Positions 1 to 8,407 of a stretch of DNA of 23,265 bases are shown piece after piece (position 1 is the first letter of the stretch; every line of letters starts with the position of its first letter). Below the pieces are notes generated by a model. The model was not told the origin of the DNA. It was given only the letters and a program-made list of their open reading frames with translations, and made no database searches. The position numbers and the translations under genes were made by a program. Location: positions 1 to 23,265 of the forward strand of contig JBBPSI010000327.1 in NCBI GenBank assembly GCA_038093515.1. The letters are read 5' to 3'. Source of the DNA: Butyriboletus loyo. Its lineage: Eukaryota; Basidiomycota; Agaricomycetes; Boletales; Boletaceae.

Positions 1-1
1 C

Positions 2-597
2 GTCGACACTCCCCCTTACTGCCTTGTACAGTGCATCGCCAACCTCGCCAGGCGCTACTCCAGGCTGGATCTATCCCGGGATCGGTCACCCTCACCACCG
101 CAGGAAGAAGAATCGCCAACAGAGCCATCCGCTCCATCACCCCCCAACCATCTACTCGATGTGGGACCCCTGCCATCCAGCTCATCCCTAGAGTCTCCTC
201 CCCTCTCACCACAGCTGGTAGTTCTAACAACTCCTCCTACGGACCCCCGCCTCCCTACCTCACCCATCGGGGCACTCGTGATTCCCCTATCATTGTCAAT
301 GACAGATCCCCTGACCCCAGCCCAAGCCCTGCTTGACCTCGCCTCGTCCGCCCACAACTCTGCTTCGAGTGCGGCACAGTCAGCCACTTCCGTAGGGACT
401 GTCCAAACTACACCTGCCCCTTCTGCCACCAGATCGCCCCTGGTCATATACAGGAGTTTTGCCCAAGGCGTGTCTGCGGCCTATGTGGCGCCATTGGCCA
501 CATTGTCGCCAATTGCACCTTTAGCGAGGACGTTTGGGGAGATATCAGTGCCGACGATGCTTACAACGACGATGTCAATGAGGGAGCATCTCAGTGA
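2..597 (+). pseudogene. Gag-like zinc-knuckle ORF of an LTR retroelement (5' end outside window, frame break)
   Basis: The reading starts outside the window in frame 2 as a Ser/Pro-rich, low-complexity stretch (to about base 350). It then continues in frame 1 (about 337-597) with three CCHC zinc knuckles: CFECGTVSHFRRDC (361-402), CPFC...H....C, and CGLCGAIGHIVANC, then an acidic tail and TGA at 595-597. Frame 1 has a TGA at 334-336, so the two halves join only by a -1 shift or an indel between about 337 and 357. CCHC knuckles bind nucleic acid and are typical of retroelement Gag. The ORF ends 38 bases before a polypurine tract and 51 bases before an LTR. No protease, reverse transcriptase or integrase is seen between it and the LTR, which is odd for an intact element. 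A cellular CCHC protein is the alternative. Confidence 0.65.
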
Positions 598-635
598 GGG
601 GACTTTGCAAGTAGTGGAGTCGGAGTCTCCACCAT

Positions 636-645
636 GGGAAGGGGG
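636..645 (+). other. Polypurine tract next to the LTR
   Basis: Ten purines (GGGAAGGGGG) lie three bases before the TG that opens the LTR. This is the position and composition of a plus-strand primer site in LTR retroelements. It marks the LTR at 649-1075 as the 3' LTR of an element extending left. Confidence 0.55.
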
Positions 646-648
646 TAA

Positions 649-1075
649 TGTTATGGTAGTGGTATACTTTTTCTCTCCTCTACCGTTTGGACTACTACAT
701 TCACCTAGCCTTTTGCTAGTTCCTTTCGAACAGTACGACTATTCGGCTTAGTCATCACTTCTCACGCACGGACGCCGTTTCTTTCATACTCAAGAAGCTT
801 CTAGAGTATTCTTTCCTCATTTGTGTTTTCGCTCTCGTGACCTGATTAGGGAGCATGGTCTGTGTGCAGACCTCTGTAGTATAAGAACCCAGTCTTTACC
901 CAGATGTACTTTATCTAGTTCTACGCAGTTCACTGCTAGCAATTAGTTTCCACTCCAGACTCTTAGTGTGCGCACTAAGACATAGTCTGAGACCCAGCTC
1001 AGAAATGCTTCACAAGTCCTGCAGCTACTCCAGAGTGCCGCCTTAGTGTTCTAGTTGTTAGCGCCCAGCATAACA
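649..1075 (+). repeat. Long terminal repeat, copy 1 (probable 3' LTR)
   Basis: This 427-base repeat opens with TGTTATG and closes with its inverse CATAACA, the usual TG...CA layout. A second copy lies at 3571-3998, roughly nine-tenths identical by eye. The flanks differ (GGTAA before, TGAAG after), so there is no target duplication. That fits one end of a longer element rather than a solo LTR. The TATA-like stretch near 877-885 (TAGTATAAG) is degraded compared with copy 2. A hairpin with 7-base arms sits at 962-979. The TATA position supports plus-strand transcription. Confidence 0.85.
962..979 (+). promoter_or_regulatory. Hairpin inside the LTR, copy 1
   Basis: CTTAGTG, then TGCG, then CACTAAG makes a perfect 7-base stem with a 4-base loop. 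It is preserved exactly in the other LTR copy (3885-3902) although that copy differs at dozens of other sites. It lies about 80 bases downstream of the TATA box, so it would be in the transcript. A role in packaging, strand transfer or RNA ends is inference. Confidence 0.5.
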
Positions 1076-1560
1076 TGAAGAGGAGTGATGACGATGGTGC
1101 TTGACTCTTTGAGATGGCCTAGAACGTTCACTAACCTCTTGTAAGTTAGAAGGACTCGGGTGAGAAGTCGATCTAATTGACAAGGCATGGTGGTGAGTAG
1201 GTGAATGCCATTGTAAGGTCAAATCATGATCCTGAGAAACAATTCGTAGTGCGATGATGAAAGAATCAGCTAGCAACCATAGTGTGCTAAAGAACATAAT
1301 GTTTGATGCACCACATATGGAAGCGAGTATGAGACTCAAGAAAGCGAGTACCCATAGTAAACCAAGAGCGATAGCACTCTCGTTCCGCAGGGCTGGAAAC
1401 ATTATCGAGAATCGACAGATGTTTAGATTAAAAGCCTCTAGCGGGGCTCATAACCTTTCAGAATTGGTAAAGTCCAAGCAGGCGCACCGAGGGCAATGAA
1501 GGATGCAAGGGTAAACCTATCAGTGGAAAGACTCACTGATAATACGAGAGTGAGAGTATC
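1059..1560 (-). pseudogene. Remnant of a multi-pass membrane-protein gene cut by the LTR
   Basis: On the minus strand an open stretch (about 1560 to 1455) encodes a hydrophobic segment around LASFIALGAPAWTLPIL. A GT...AG intron at 1454-1393 (62 bases) joins it in phase to a second exon (1392 to 1059) with two more membrane helices, around ALGLLWVLAFLSLILASICG and IMFFSTLWLLADSFIIALRI, and a polar His/Ser-rich tail. The last residues and the stop are read from LTR sequence, so the retroelement has replaced the original C-terminus. The open reading upstream of 1560 meets a stop near 1603. I do not recognise the family; three helices suggest the C-terminal half of a longer transporter- or receptor-like protein. 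Confidence 0.4.
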
Positions 1561-1671
1561 GCAAACAGAGTACTTGAAAGAGTATAAGGAGCAAGGCTCA
1601 ACTTAGAGATATTGCAGTAGTGATGATAGAACTGAAAGATCTAGAGAAAAGCGACAAGCCATAAGGGCTGT

Positions 1672-1680
1672 CTTATATAC
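1672..1680 (-). promoter_or_regulatory. Possible TATA box, minus strand
   Basis: GTATATAAG on the minus strand lies upstream of the membrane-protein remnant. About 178 bases further upstream is a block, AT(A)TGACATCATTGTC-like (around 1832-1854), nearly identical to one at 3092-3114. That second block also has a minus-strand TATA-like site (around 2914-2926) at a similar distance. Either both are related LTR-type promoters or the match is a short shared motif. Confidence 0.25.
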
Positions 1681-3230
1681 AGTACATGAGTGTTTGTACT
1701 TGTGTTCTGTATAGTACCTATATAAGGTATAGTATGAAATACATGACGATATGATAGAGATAAGAGATAAGACTAAGCATATTGTCCAATAGCATAATAA
1801 GAGCTATTTGTAATGTAATAAGCGTGACAGAGTCTAGACAATGATGTCATATAGACTCGTCTAGAAACGTAGTGGCTGTAAGTGAAATACAGAAATAGAA
1901 CACTACCATTTCAACACAGAAAGCTCGCCATCTCCTTGGGGGTGTTGGACTGTGGGAAACGAGAGTTTGGCAGTGAATTTGTATTTGTTAAATGAGAGGG
2001 TGATGGTATAAGGTTGATTTTGTTTTCCAACAATGGCAGTAAAGATTTTGAGACCAAAAATGAGGATTGTGATGAGAAGGATATAGGCGGCAATTGATAC
2101 AAAAATGATAAGTCCCAAATAGTTCATCAGCAATTTTTCTTTGGCAAAGACCATTTTTCTTCGGCAAAAAAGAAACTATGAGGTATAGGTTTCCTTACTG
2201 TCCCCTATCTTCCAAAGGAACTCTGGGAAACCCTACAGCAAGTAGGATGAAAGAAATATTTTTTCGAACAGAGGTAATATCTCCAATGAAGTTTGGTCCA
2301 GTAATGAACCGAAACGGGTAAAGACTTTACTACTACTAATTGACAAATTTTAAGAAGGGTTTTTCTTCTACCTCCCATGTTACTGCAGGGACTACAATGA
2401 GAATTGCTCAGCCAAAGGGATTTGGGGGTCCCTAAGTCACACTTCGCAAATCAGGCATGACCCTGACACGGACTAACAACTCCAAAGGGAGTGTCTGAGA
2501 ATGAATGATACAGGTGCTACTCCGAGACACAAGTCTGCTCTTCCAAGGAGCTCCCCTAAAAGCGGTGGGGGTGAAACGAAAATGAAAACTGGTGAATGCC
2601 CAGTGACAATCCTTAACCCTGGATACTGGGTATGGTTTCCTAAGCGGAAAAGCTGCCCCTTCAAGTGGTAGCATACTGGTATGTGCGACGACAAAACTAT
2701 CCCTGCCCTGGGAACCAGGTGTGTATCAATAGCTTTAACCAAGTGTTACGAGACAACAATGTTATCATGTGCACACGGGGTTCCACTACTGTTGCAGCTC
2801 TACACAAAGAGCTGGCAAGGTATGAATGAGTATAGCTCAAGACCTTAATCTCTCAACTGTTGCCAGCGAATAGACAAGTGGTTAAAGCTAGGGAATCCTA
2901 GCCCAAACCACCAGCCCTTTTATATTACAAGGGAACGCGCACAGACCAAGCAGTGCATGAGACTAATTACTATACATGTACATACGAGAAGAAGTCAGGG
3001 TCGACAGAGATTAAATAGAAGTCAACGGCGATCAAAAAGAAGAGAAGTAAACGGAGATTAAATACATGAGGTGTGACATCATAGAGTCTGGGCCAGTCTG
3101 GACCATGATGTCATATGCTTAGTCAGCCTATGGTCACATGTATTATCCCACGATCACGTGCATTGAGTCACGTGACCTTTGAAAGAGAAATATGATGAAG
3201 TCCGAATGCAAAGTCTGTTATAAGAGATAC
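1681..3230. other. AT-rich degenerate region without a supported gene
   Basis: No recognisable protein is seen here. Minus-strand open frames at 1903-2154 (83 codons, one hydrophobic segment) and 2473-2742 (89 codons) have no family I can name. Near 2142-2175 a roughly 20-base unit (TTTTTCTTTGGCAAAG and a variant) is imperfectly doubled. Two related blocks at about 1832-1854 and 3092-3114 differ at only a couple of positions. The setting between LTR and transposase remnants suggests decayed mobile DNA. Confidence 0.4.
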
Positions 3231-3565
3231 AATTATAACAGAGAGGTTAATGGTACAGTCAAGTTTGGAGCAAGTTTCCTAATGGTATAGGGTTCAATGG
3301 AGTAGGAGCTGTAAGTGAGGTTGAGGGGAGGCATGGATGGTGAACAGTATATGTAAATTCTAGAGGAAGAATTGCTATAACACATGGTGAAATCTGGAAT
3401 TTCTCAACATGATATCATTTTTCAGCAGAATAATGATCCCAAACATACCTGCAAAAGAGCCCAGAATTGGTTTGAGGAGTAAGGAATCAAGCTTCTGGAT
3501 TGGCCTGCACAATCTCCAGACCTCAACCCCATTGAACACACTTGGAATCACCTCAAACAATGTCT

Positions 3566-4003
3566 CTCAGTGTTATGGTAGTGGTATACTTTTTCTCTCC
3601 ACTACCACTTGGACTATTACATTCACCTAGCCTTTTGCTAGTTCCCTTTGAATGGTACGAACCGTTCTAGCTTAGTCATCACTTCTCACGCACGGACACC
3701 ATTTCTCTCATACTCAGGAAGCTTCCAGAGTATTCCTTCCACATTTGTCTTTTAGCTCTCGTGACCCGATTATGGACATGGTCTGTGTGCAGACCTCAAT
3801 AGTATATAAACCCAGTCTTTACAACATTGTAACTTATCTAGTTCTACGCAGTCTTCTGCTAGCAATTAGTTTTCACTCCAGACTCTTAGTGTGCGCACTA
3901 AGACATAGTCTGAGACCCAGCTCAGAATCGTCTCAAGAGTCCTGCGGCTACTCCAGAGTGCCGCCTCAGAGTTCTAGTTGTTAGTGCCCAGCATAACACT
4001 CAG
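3566..4003. other. Target-site duplication CTCAG flanking the solo LTR
   Basis: CTCAG at 3566-3570 and again at 3999-4003 directly flank the LTR. A 5-base duplication is standard for LTR-retroelement integration. It shows that this LTR integrated into the transposase and then lost its internal region by LTR-LTR recombination. Confidence 0.85.
3571..3998 (+). mobile_element. Solo LTR (copy 2 of the 428-base family)
   Basis: This copy opens with TGTTATG and closes with CATAACA, matches 649-1075 along its whole length, and is flanked by CTCAG on both sides. It keeps a canonical TATA box at 3803-3810 (TATATAAA), followed by the conserved hairpin at 3885-3902. No internal coding region is present, so it is a solo LTR. 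It lies in the same orientation as the transposase it interrupts. Confidence 0.9.
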
Positions 4004-4181
4004 CTTATAATAGTGCTCCTACAGGAGTTTATCAATTATGGGAAAGGGTGGTGGTAGAGTGGGGGAAGATTTCTGTGGAACAGTGTCACAAATGGATAGA
4101 AAGCATGCCTAGAAGAGTTGAAGCAGTTATCAAGGCCAAGAGAGCTCATACCAAATACTAGATAGTTGGATTTTTGTAAAG

Positions 4182-4391
4182 TCAAAAAACTGTCTGCATG
4201 ACCTGTCATTTTAGAATAGCTGACATTCCATCATACCTTAGCCATATTACCTGATTCCTGGGCCAATAGAAGGCCAAGGGTAGGTACCATATTTCATACA
4301 CCCACCACCTAGGGTTAGGATCAGGGGTTATTGCATTGAGTGATATTTAATGTAAAATATGCAAACATGCAGACAGTTTTTTGAGCCACTG
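4182..4391. repeat. 3' terminal inverted repeat region of the Tc1 relic with an extra inverted copy
   Basis: The right end of the element is read at 4366-4391, ending ...GAGCCACTG before a TA (4392-4393), the expected target dinucleotide for this superfamily. A 19-base stretch of that terminal repeat, TCAAAAAACTGTCTGCATG, also occurs in opposite orientation at 4182-4200, just after the stop codon. The 3' untranslated part can therefore fold on itself over about 200 bases. The matching 5' terminal repeat was not found in the window. Confidence 0.65.
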
Positions 4392-4393
4392 TA

Positions 4394-5070
4394 CATTCAA
4401 CATTCAATTGATGAGGATGACTTAGTGATCACAGTGCTATAAGGTCCATAGGGAAGGTGTGACAATAGTGTGACAAAAACTGCTGTAATGCATGGCCCCT
4501 GATGTAAAAAATGTAACATAATTTTATTTAATGTTTTTTCTTCTCAAGTCCAATGGTTCAGCCACTGTGGCTGATGATGTTTACAAATGTTTTCCACTGG
4601 AGTGTCTTAAGGTTGGGCAGTGTCTGAATTGGTGTATAGCCACTCGGACTTTTCCTCACTCCCTAGGATGTCACCTCACCAACTCGAAGCAGTGGCGTGA
4701 AACAGCCTGTACCAGACCGCTCTCGAGACGCCGTGTTCTGCTTAGTTCACTGGACAGACAGGTATACTAGACCTAATCCAGGTAAGAATATTCCCAGTCC
4801 GACTTTCTATGTTTCAGAGTTGCCTCGGAGCTCCATTAGTCTCGAACCAGACGCTCTAAGAAGTACCCGCGAGGTGTGTGCGAACACTTCATAGGACCCG
4901 AGTCTCGAGCTTCTGAAAAGGCAACAAAATAGATGGTCCGATACTAGATCTTCACCCGCCTTGAATTGAACAAATGGTCGGAAACGGTCGACACATTCCT
5001 GCAATCAACTCCTGCAGCTGTCACACGGATAGCAGGGATACTCTCAGAGCATACTGCTTGCTGTACACAA
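4394..5070. other. Stretch without a supported gene
   Basis: Only short open frames of under 80 codons occur, without recognisable motifs or repeated partners. Nothing functional could be assigned. Confidence 0.4.
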
Positions 5071-5181
5071 CATCAGTGAATCGGTTGGTGGTCAGAACCA
5101 ACGGCTAGCAGTCTGTAAACAGTCCGTAACACTCGGCTACACTTGGGAACGCATCGGGAACCAGTAACTGTTTTACTGATG
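5071..5181. mobile_element. MITE-like short element, copy A
   Basis: This 111-base unit begins CATCAGTGAA and ends TTTTACTGATG. Its outer 22 bases are imperfect inverted repeats (17 of 22 paired). The interior includes GAACCAACGGCTAGCAGTCT, shared exactly with copy B 302 bases downstream. The layout is that of a non-autonomous inverted-repeat element. No clear target duplication is visible, so the class is not assigned. Confidence 0.55.
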
Positions 5182-5372
5182 TGATGGCGGCAGCTACATT
5201 CCTCCGCCAAGTCGGAGTTCGGCGCTATCGAGAGGGTTTTGTCATTGGAATAGTGTTATTTGTCCACTAAACCGAGGTAAACTCACAACTGAGGCGAAAG
5301 CACCGGTCTAACGTCCTGGAGTAATAGGTTTATGCCCAGTTGTATCAGCTCACTTTCGAAACCTCCGGCGCT

Positions 5373-5485
5373 CATCAGTGAAACGGTTATTGGTCGGAAC
5401 CAACGGCTAGCAGTCTGTAGCAATCTGTAGCACTCGGCTACACTCACTCGGTTAGCATCGGAAACCAGCAACTCTTTTACTGATG
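5373..5485. mobile_element. MITE-like short element, copy B
   Basis: This 113-base unit is in the same orientation as copy A and has the same ends (CATCAGTGAA ... TTTTACTGATG, 17 of 22 outer bases paired). It is similar to copy A along its whole length, with small indels around the middle. The 191 bases between the copies do not repeat, so this is not a simple tandem array. Confidence 0.55.
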
Positions 5486-6238
5486 CAGCCTGTCCCAGAA
5501 CACATATGTTAGTACTAACCATATAGAATATGGTTCGAAGGTAATATGCGAGTATGCATATCAGGTTTTGCCTTTGTTCATCCATACCATGGCGTTATGA
5601 ATAGCGTAATCATCGAAGGCCGCAGAACACAAGAGTTAGATGAAATTCTGATTTGAAGAAGGTTAGTCGCATATTCGGTGGTAAGCGATGAGCGACCCCT
5701 TCGCCACGCTCGTTCATATCCGAGGAGTATGATTTCAGTCATCTTGTATGGGCCAAAGGCGCGTATAAAAACGTAGGCTATGCGCCAGCACGCAGCAAAC
5801 ACGACGCTTAGCCATGCGACATATCCGGCAAACTGGTATCCGGCGACTTCCGGGTACGTATAAGCGACCTCTGTCGCAGCATTGCCGGGGCATCTCGCGG
5901 CCGGGCCTTCGATGCTCCCCCCCTTTGCAGTAGCCGCGTCTCCGAAATAACTTATTCCATCCTTCGGAACACTACGCTGTCAGCGTTGCCATTTCTTTAA
6001 CTACGCTTCGGCACGGCAAACTGAGCAAGCCTTCCCTTTCCCTTCCTTTACTGCTTTCATAATGTAACCTCTCAAAACTTCAGTACCGCCTGCTTATATT
6101 CAAAGCATGTGAACACCTGAAACGAGATATGACGCTACTTGCTGAAAAATAGCTGCTTTGACTAAGCACTTCAAACACATTTTAGTAACGTAAAGCAGAA
6201 AAATTGCATGCCAAACACCTTTAACGGAAAGAGCAACT
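5486..6238. other. Stretch without a supported gene, downstream of the HET gene
   Basis: This is the 3' side of the minus-strand HET gene. A 74-codon minus-strand open frame at 5578-5802 has no recognisable motif. No repeat partner was seen elsewhere in the window. Confidence 0.4.
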
Positions 6239-8407
6239 TCAATCACTGACTCGAGCCTCGTTGCGCATTCTCTGCACCGCCATTACATGCAGCATGCATC
6301 CATAATATCTTTCCCCCCACACGTTCTCGTCCCAAAGCCCTCTCAGTCCATCGCACCGAGAGAGAACGACGAGCTCAAAGACGGTCGATGATGATGTAGA
6401 GACAGGTAAGATAATGCGTCCAGCGAAATGCGGAGACACCATGACGTGATCGACCGGGACGATATGAAAGATGGTGGACGCTGTCGCTTGACTGGGGTCC
6501 GCAAGCATACCGTCGTCCAGTTTCAACACTCGAAAATGCGCACATTGGGTACGAAAGATGAGCGTCCCCCTCGGGGGTAAGAAATCCAGCACCAGATCGC
6601 TTGGATGGCTCTGGGATGGCACGTACTTTTCTGGTTCTGGTGGGTGTTTATCCGTGTCCTCGTCAACACTCCAACTCGGTGGGATTTGTTTCACATCCAA
6701 TAGGACGATCTCCCCATCTTCATCGACCAGATTCCATACGGCGACGAGGGACTCGGCAGGGAGAGGATGGACGTCTTGGTCGCTTCCGTCCAGCATGTGC
6801 GACTCGACTTGGTATTGGACCGCGCCTTTCCACCCTGACCATGCCCAGGACGGCCAGCGTGAGTACTTGGCATTGGTCACGATCCGTCGAGTATGCACCG
6901 CATTTAGTCTAGGTTGCCACAACAAAGACAGGTCCAGGGTTCTGATCCACATCCCAAATCGAAAGGCGTCTCTGGGGTTACTTCCAGCGGGTTCAAGCGC
7001 CCTGGTCAGCGCGTTCGTCAACGCTGTTATTGCATCAATTATATCTGACTCGACGGTCAGGTGACGCTGGGTGTATTCTTCCACGGCGTTTTCGTAGCCT
7101 CTCTCATTCATCGTAAGAGTTTCATCTGGGGTGTGAGGGAAGATATTTGTGCCCGAGTAGCGCATCGGATGAGAGGACCCCTGTAACGTTTTACTTTCCG
7201 CAACCAAATCTTCACACCAGACGTCCCGTGTACACTCGAAATATATCTGATGTTTGGTGAGGTACAGTCGACGGCGTGAAAGTAAGTCCTCCTGAAAAGT
7301 CCAGCCCCGCGTATTCCAAGTAGAGCCGACGACCGCTTCCCTAAGTGGTGGGAGTGGTATCGAAAGATGAAGTCCTTGAACACATTCGACATGTTGATCG
7401 AGCATCCGCGATCCTGCTCTCACGCCGGGAATTCCATCCCGGACGCTCGTTCCACCTGCAGCGACGATCGTGAGTGCAGCCCGACCGTAGACCCGGTCCA
7501 TGATGGATATCTGCGCAGCCTTATCCTCCTGGCTGTCTTGAATGATACACAACGCGTCGACCCACAAGTACCGTTCACCGATCTGACGAGTGAGATGGAT
7601 GGCGTCAACAATGGTCGCTGGCTGGGCAGACTCTTCGACCCCAAAGCGACGAGTCCGTGCCTTCACATTCGCCGCTGACGTCCAATAGTCTTCACCGGGT
7701 CCTCCCCAAACGTAGCTAAGAGCTACGTATCGGCAGCCCCGACCTGCATGAACCAGAGCCATCTGGACCACGTCCAACATCCTCACGAATTCGGGTAAAT
7801 CCTCGTCCCCGGACTTCCACCACACAGTGCTGCATGCTTCTCCATGTGCGTGTTCGCAGAGGTTGATCCACCTTTTGACCAGATGGATGTCCATCGTGTC
7901 CTTGATTCTGCGTCCATGGAGGTCCTTTGACCGAGCGACTTTGCGAGAGTCCTCCTCTAATAACTGTATATCCAAATAAAGAAGCGCTTTGGCGGCCATC
8001 AGAGCGATGCCTACGCTTAGCGGACGGGAAGCGTGGATATACAAGCGGTGGGCTTCTTTCCTCTCGTCGAGATTAGGGTCCAGTGTACCACATCCACGTG
8101 CAGATACAAAACAGCTGGTTCCTTGGATGTCTGCGCCAGGAAAGTCGTCGAGACGCCAACGACGCCGAATGAGGTCAGAGACGAGCCTACAAAATGCACA
8201 GCGACCACTCTTCTTAGATATGTCCGGAAGAGTGCCGAGGGAAATCTTTTTTGCATCGGGAAGCCCATCGCGCAATATTTTCTTGAAATCTAATGCGGCA
8301 CATGTGGTACAGAGTGTCATACTTGAGTTGGACACGGGTGTGCGCTTTGTTCCTATAGACGGAGTGGACTGGAAGTGTTCTCGAAGTCGTTCAATTATTC
8401 CTGACAT
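6239..8407 (-). CDS. HET-domain (heterokaryon incompatibility-type) protein
   Basis: A single-exon gene of 722 codons plus stop. The start is placed at the ATG at 8407, because the longer open frame to 8428 begins with TTG. The N-terminal region has two CxxC pairs (about residues 33-36 and 70-73), a zinc-ribbon-like spacing. The HET domain follows: YVALSYVWGG (about 227-236), then RYLWVDALCIIQDS (279-292), a DRVYGRAALTIVAA segment and TRGWTFQE (about 366-373). The C-terminal half is variable and unassigned. HET domains are found in fungal proteins that trigger cell death when incompatible strains fuse; many copies have unknown roles. The gene sits at the border between the transposon-rich left third and the gene-rich right part, divergent from the glycosyltransferase. 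Confidence 0.92.
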   Translation of the reverse strand: MSGIIERLREHFQSTPSIGTKRTPVSNSSMTLCTTCAALDFKKILRDGLPDAKKISLGTLPDISKKSGRCAFCRLVSDLIRRRWRLDDFPGADIQGTSCFVSARGCGTLDPNLDERKEAHRLYIHASRPLSVGIALMAAKALLYLDIQLLEEDSRKVARSKDLHGRRIKDTMDIHLVKRWINLCEHAHGEACSTVWWKSGDEDLPEFVRMLDVVQMALVHAGRGCRYVALSYVWGGPGEDYWTSAANVKARTRRFGVEESAQPATIVDAIHLTRQIGERYLWVDALCIIQDSQEDKAAQISIMDRVYGRAALTIVAAGGTSVRDGIPGVRAGSRMLDQHVECVQGLHLSIPLPPLREAVVGSTWNTRGWTFQEDLLSRRRLYLTKHQIYFECTRDVWCEDLVAESKTLQGSSHPMRYSGTNIFPHTPDETLTMNERGYENAVEEYTQRHLTVESDIIDAITALTNALTRALEPAGSNPRDAFRFGMWIRTLDLSLLWQPRLNAVHTRRIVTNAKYSRWPSWAWSGWKGAVQYQVESHMLDGSDQDVHPLPAESLVAVWNLVDEDGEIVLLDVKQIPPSWSVDEDTDKHPPEPEKYVPSQSHPSDLVLDFLPPRGTLIFRTQCAHFRVLKLDDGMLADPSQATASTIFHIVPVDHVMVSPHFAGRIILPVSTSSSTVFELVVLSRCDGLRGLWDENVWGERYYGCMLHVMAVQRMRNEARVSD

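Larger units (their letters stand above)
3231..4161 (+). pseudogene. Tc1/mariner-family DDE transposase relic, interrupted by a solo LTR
   Basis: Read in one frame, the stretch before 3571 gives the C-terminal half of a Tc1-type transposase: a degraded FGASFLMV..GSM.. region, then IIFQQNNDPKHT and [19 protein letters not shown]. Removing the inserted LTR and one copy of CTCAG restores the frame downstream, which runs through YQLWERVVVEWGKIS and MPRRVEAVIKAK to TAG at 4159-4161. The gene is dead. Several Trp codons have become TAG, a Gln-like position before GIKLLDW is TAA, and the catalytic Asp expected in the QQDND motif reads Asn. The third catalytic residue, the Glu of LNPIE, remains. The N-terminal DNA-binding half is absent; other repeat-like DNA lies there instead. 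The visible changes are mostly transitions. Confidence 0.85.

Noticed and set aside
161..751. Long plus-strand open frame running into the LTR
   Set aside because: Only its first part (to about 350) reads as the gag-like protein; beyond that the zinc knuckles are in another frame and the rest is LTR sequence.
2473..2742. 89-codon minus-strand frame that looks somewhat protein-like
   Set aside because: No family could be named and it lies among degenerate repeats, so it was not called as a gene.
5578..5802. 74-codon minus-strand frame between the MITE-like pair and the HET gene
   Set aside because: No motif, no repeat partner and no promoter or splice support.
6558..7064. 168-codon plus-strand frame inside the HET gene
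   Set aside because: Antisense shadow of the HET coding sequence with no motif of its own.
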